Part shown: positions 61,237-64,000 of the stretch, one piece after another | Numbering within the stretch: position 1 is the first letter of the stretch | Layout of the letters: the number at the start of each line of letters is the position of its first letter | DNA from: DATGUN01 sp035301285 | GTDB lineage: Bacteria > Bacillota > Bacilli > Bacillales > Amphibacillaceae | Length of the DNA stretch: 64,000 nucleotides | Assembly: GCA_035301285.1 (NCBI GenBank) | Contig: DATGUN010000024.1 | Span: 36,209 to 100,208, forward strand | Direction: 5' to 3' | The notes under the pieces: generated by a model | What the model was told of the DNA's origin: nothing | Databases searched by the model: none | What the model saw: only the letters and a program-made list of their open reading frames with translations | Translations under genes and position numbers: made by a program

Positions 61237-62522
61237 TTTGTATATTCTTCCACCAATTCTTTAGCTTTTCCAATACGGATATCTTTATGTTCAATCAGTT
61301 TTTGACTGATCACATTAATCATGTCACCTGTGGCACCTGCAGCAATGGCAACAGAACGAGAATGCAATGCCATATGGCCACGTTGGATACCATCAGTCAC
61401 GAGCGCTTTTAAGGCACCCAAATTTTGTGCCAGCCCAACGGAAACGATAATTTGTGCTAGTTCCCGTGCAGAATCTACACCGAGTATTTTATGCGATATT
61501 CTTGAAATGGGATGGACACGTATCGAGCCTCCTACCGTACCAACAGACATCGGTAGCTCCAATTCACCTACAAGATTCCCTTCGTCATCTTTCGACCAAG
61601 TTGTCATTGAACCGTAATGCCCGTCACGCGCTGCATATGCATGTGCTCCCGCTTCTACTGCACGCCAGTCATTCCCGGTAGCAATCACTATCGGGTCAAT
61701 TCCGTTCATGATCCCTTTATTATGTGTGACTGCTCTGTATGGGTCTGATGCAGCAAATTGATAGGCTTGTATGACTCCATCTCTGACTTCCTCACCAGAA
61801 TACCCATCGCTTTCCAATAATTTACAAGGAATGACACAACGTGACCGAGCGAGACAACGATCGGGCAGATTAGACAAAATGCGCAAGTATACTTTCCCTT
61901 TCGTTAAATCCTCTATTTTCGGAGCCAATGATTCAACCATGGTATTGATGATATTCGCTCCCATTGCATCACATGTGTTGACATAGAGATGCAATACAAG
62001 CATTTTGCTGAATCGGGAATCCGTATCTTCATTCAAGATCCGAACATCGATATCCTCTGCTCCACCACCTCTGGCAACAAGGCTCGGATATGCATCATTC
62101 GCATCCTTTATGATTGCTTCTTTTTCATTCAGAAGCGTTCGTTTAGCTTCATTTATATCAGGACAACCAACAACCTGGATTTGGCCAATCATGACACGAT
62201 CCGTCGCGTCAGCTTCAAATCCGCCCGCACTTCTTACAATTTTGGCGATATAACTGGCGGATGCTACGACAGAGGGCTCTTCTATCGCCATAGGAACAGC
62301 ATATTCCTTGCCATTCACTATAAAATTCAGACCAAGCCCAAGGGGTAGCGGATATGTTCCTATCACATTTTCAATCATATTATCTGCTGTAGCTACTTCC
62401 AACGCCTCTTTAGAATACAAAAACTCTGTTTCTTCGTCCGTAAACAATTCCATTTCAGTCAGTATTTTTCTTCTATCGGCAACATCCATATTATAAAAAC
62501 CGGGAATCCGTGATGTTTCCAT
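61233..62522 (-). CDS. mvaA: HMG-CoA reductase, class II
   Basis: A 429-residue enzyme reducing HMG-CoA to mevalonate, the committed step. It is of the bacterial class II: short, no membrane anchor. The catalytic Glu is in AMEEPSVVASAS, Lys in HNKGIMNGID and Asp in DAMGANIINTM, with the late His in the C-terminal flap (GHMALHSRS). First gene of the operon; mvaS is 27 kb away. Confidence 0.95.
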   Translation of the reverse strand: METSRIPGFYNMDVADRRKILTEMELFTDEETEFLYSKEALEVATADNMIENVIGTYPLPLGLGLNFIVNGKEYAVPMAIEEPSVVASASYIAKIVRSAGGFEADATDRVMIGQIQVVGCPDINEAKRTLLNEKEAIIKDANDAYPSLVARGGGAEDIDVRILNEDTDSRFSKMLVLHLYVNTCDAMGANIINTMVESLAPKIEDLTKGKVYLRILSNLPDRCLARSRCVIPCKLLESDGYSGEEVRDGVIQAYQFAASDPYRAVTHNKGIMNGIDPIVIATGNDWRAVEAGAHAYAARDGHYGSMTTWSKDDEGNLVGELELPMSVGTVGGSIRVHPISRISHKILGVDSARELAQIIVSVGLAQNLGALKALVTDGIQRGHMALHSRSVAIAAGATGDMINVISQKLIEHKDIRIGKAKELVEEYTK

Positions 62523-63076
62523 AATTAGCCCATCCTTTAATCAAAATTAGCTAACACCTTGCATATCCATTCATTTTCATTGTGATTTACCCAATTGGTA
62601 TGTCTTAATTATTATTATTTAAAATATGGTTACCAAGTCCATTTTAATTTCATTTATACGTATACTATATTCATTTTAAATACGTGACATCAGTCTGTTC
62701 ATAAAAATACGTAAAGCGTTTAGATTAAACCGTCCCACTTAACTTACACCATCATTTTATCATATATAACAAATGACTGTATCCATTATGTTAAAAAACA
62801 GCTGAAAATGCAAATAAACAAGGCTGGAAGTTTCCTACTTTCGACCTTGCTCCAAACATCATCAACTTAGGTCATATTTGTATCGTTTAAGGCTTTCATG
62901 CCCCTAAACACGCTAAACCTCATTTGAACGTCTACTATGTTGAAAACTCAAGATTATTTTGTTATGTAAACCTGTTTGAAATGTTCAATTAAGGATGTCA
63001 TGTAAATTGCGAGTATGTACTGAAGATTATCTTGTGGGGATTGTAAGTTTATGTATGTATTGATTTCTGATGAAAA
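62523..63076. other. intergenic region between the tRNA cluster and mvaA
   Basis: About 550 AT-rich bases holding the mvaA promoter region and the terminator-like hairpin at 62819. No open frame over 25 codons with a ribosome site is seen on either strand. Confidence 0.6.
62812..62849 (-). terminator. probable terminator of the tRNA operon
   Basis: On the minus strand CAAGG.CGAAAGT and ACTT.CAGCCTTG close a stem followed by TTTATTTG, 230 bases past the last tRNA. Confidence 0.5.
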
Positions 63077-63151
63077 TGGCTGGGCTGCTAGGATTCGAAC
63101 CTAGGATACACGGGATCAAAACCCGATGCCTTACCGCTTGGCTACAGCCCA
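63077..63151 (-). tRNA. tRNA-Gln (TTG)
   Basis: A full cloverleaf with acceptor TGGGCTG/CAGCCCA, anticodon loop TTTTGAT and an encoded CCA. Last gene of the cluster. Confidence 0.95.
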
Positions 63152-63164
63152 ATAAAAATATAAG

Positions 63165-63247
63165 TGGAGGGAGAAGGATTTGAACCTTCGAACTCGAAAG
63201 AGGACGGATTTACAGTCCGTTGCGTTTGGCCACTTCGCTATCCCTCC
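63165..63247 (-). tRNA. tRNA-Tyr (GTA)
   Basis: Acceptor GGAGGGA/TCCCTCC, anticodon loop CTGTAAA and a long variable arm, as usual for bacterial tRNA-Tyr. CCA is not encoded. Confidence 0.95.
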
Positions 63248-63270
63248 GCGTTTCATTTATTGAAAATCAG

Positions 63271-63343
63271 TGGCGCAGGACAGAGTTGAACTGCCGACAC
63301 ACGGAGCTTCAATCCGTTGCTCTACCAACTGAGCTACTGCGCC
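63271..63343 (-). tRNA. tRNA-Phe (GAA)
   Basis: Acceptor GGCGCAG with an imperfect partner, anticodon loop TTGAAGC; the T-arm reads AGTTCAACTCT. CCA is not encoded. Confidence 0.93.
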
Positions 63344-63348
63344 ATAAA

Positions 63349-63422
63349 CGACCCCGACCGGATTTGAACCGGCGATCTCCTGCGTGACAGGCAGGCGTGG
63401 TAAACCGCTACACTACGGGGCC
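63349..63422 (-). tRNA. tRNA-Asp (GTC), copy 1
   Basis: Acceptor GGCCCCG/CGGGGTC, anticodon stem CCTGC/GCAGG and loop CTGTCAC. Identical to the copy at 63925 but for one base pair in this stem. Confidence 0.95.
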
Positions 63423-63474
63423 TCAATTTTCATTATATCATATTAATATCAAAAATGCAGTATCAATATGATAA

Positions 63475-63547
63475 TTGCGGGGGTAGGACTTGAACCTACG
63501 ACCTCCGGGTTATGAGCCCGACGAGCTGCCAACTGCTCCACCCCGCG
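63475..63547 (-). tRNA. initiator tRNA-fMet (CAT)
   Basis: Anticodon loop CTCATAA with a GC-rich stem, and a C1 to A72 mismatch at the acceptor end (CGCGGGG with CCCCGCA), which marks the initiator rather than elongator tRNA-Met. Confidence 0.92.
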
Positions 63548-63562
63548 ATAATAAATAGTATA

Positions 63563-63652
63563 AGGAGGATGAGGGATTCGAACCCCCGCACGCCGTTAAG
63601 CGTCTGTCGGTTTTCAAGACCGATCCCTTCAGCCGGACTTGGGTAATCCTCC
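63563..63652 (-). tRNA. tRNA-Ser (TGA)
   Basis: Acceptor GGAGGAT/ATCCTCC, anticodon loop CTTGAAA and a long variable arm (AGACGCTTAACGGCGTG) typical of tRNA-Ser. Confidence 0.94.
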
Positions 63653-63663
63653 ATGTTGTAAAA

Positions 63664-63735
63664 TGACCCCTACGGGATTCGAACCCGTGATACCGCCGTG
63701 AAAGGGCGATGTCTTAACCACTTGACCAAGGGGCC
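63664..63735 (-). tRNA. tRNA-Glu (TTC)
   Basis: Acceptor GGCCCCT/AGGGGTC and anticodon loop CTTTCAC. Confidence 0.94.
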
Positions 63736-63758
63736 TTTATTATATTTTATATTGCTAA

Positions 63759-63832
<74 letters not shown>

Positions 63833-63846
63833 GTATTAAAATGGAA

Positions 63847-63917
63847 AGCGGGTGAGGAGAATCGAACTCCCGACAACAGCTTGGAAGGCTGTAGTTTTAC
63901 CACTAAACTACACCCGC
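63847..63917 (-). tRNA. tRNA-Gly (TCC)
   Basis: Acceptor GCGGGTG/CACCCGC, anticodon loop CTTCCAA and a short 71-base body, usual for tRNA-Gly. Confidence 0.94.
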
Positions 63918-63924
63918 ATATTTA

Positions 63925-63998
63925 CGACCCCGACCGGATTTGAACCGGCGATCTCCTCCGTGACAGGGAGGCGTGGTAAACCGCTACACTACGGGGCC
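63925..63998 (-). tRNA. tRNA-Asp (GTC), copy 2
   Basis: As the copy at 63349, but the anticodon stem is CCTCC/GGAGG. First tRNA of the visible cluster, which continues past the window edge. Confidence 0.95.
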
Positions 63999-64000
63999 TT

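Overview
The window looks like chromosomal DNA from a moderately halophilic or halotolerant, spore-forming Bacillaceae (Lentibacillus/Virgibacillus/Oceanobacillus-type). This is an inference from strong GGAGG-type ribosome binding sites, two Spo0E-family phosphatases, the Bacillus-style block sigW-rsiW-cdaA-cdaR-glmM next to an arginase gene and a tRNA cluster, several very acidic secreted or membrane proteins, and a complete mevalonate pathway. No genus can be fixed from the sequence alone.

Layout. 0-7.3 kb is accessory DNA: GNAT, methyltransferase, aminoglycoside-phosphotransferase-like and VOC genes, a DNA glycosylase, an Asp-box protein, and three decayed genes. These are a gutted RimL/YdaF-type acetyltransferase, a clipped DUF4190-like ORF, and a tmrB homologue broken by a 148-bp MITE-like insertion plus a frameshift. 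At 7.4-7.9 kb lies an array of ten 51-bp tandem repeats; a sister array of the same family is at 46.7-46.9 kb. 8-13.6 kb holds an rRNA methyltransferase, an MhqR-type repressor with a quinone-reductase-like flavodoxin (each preceded by the same palindromic operator), a small secreted peptide, lemA-htpX and a YkyA-like lipoprotein. 13.8-15.7 kb is a Vga-type antibiotic-resistance ABC-F gene behind an elaborate attenuation leader with a three-codon upstream ORF. 15.9-28.8 kb carries transporters, a divergent pucR/NCS2 permease pair, a lipoprotein serpin, a Tad2-like DUF2829 protein, queT under an apparent preQ1-II riboswitch, and a padR-DUF1700-DUF4097 operon.

29-41 kb holds a two-component system with an ABC exporter, mvaS, carbonic anhydrase and a large UPF0182 membrane protein. 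39.4-44.7 kb is a copper-resistance block (csoR-copA-copZ and copB) with CsoR-like operators in front of both transcription units. 45-51 kb has a split chromate transporter, an S9 peptidase and a haem-sensing HssRS-like pair. 51-57.9 kb is the c-di-AMP/cell-envelope block (cdaA-cdaR-glmM, sigW-rsiW) with arginase. 58-62.5 kb is the operon mvaA-mvaK1-mvaD-mvaK2, which together with mvaS supplies isopentenyl diphosphate from acetoacetyl-CoA. 63.1-64 kb is a run of ten tRNA genes, all on the minus strand, continuing off the right edge, probably toward an rRNA operon.

No phage, plasmid, CRISPR array or complete IS element is visible. The most novel signals are the paired 51-bp repeat arrays, the short insertion element in tmrB, the ABC-F leader and the preQ1-II-like RNA.
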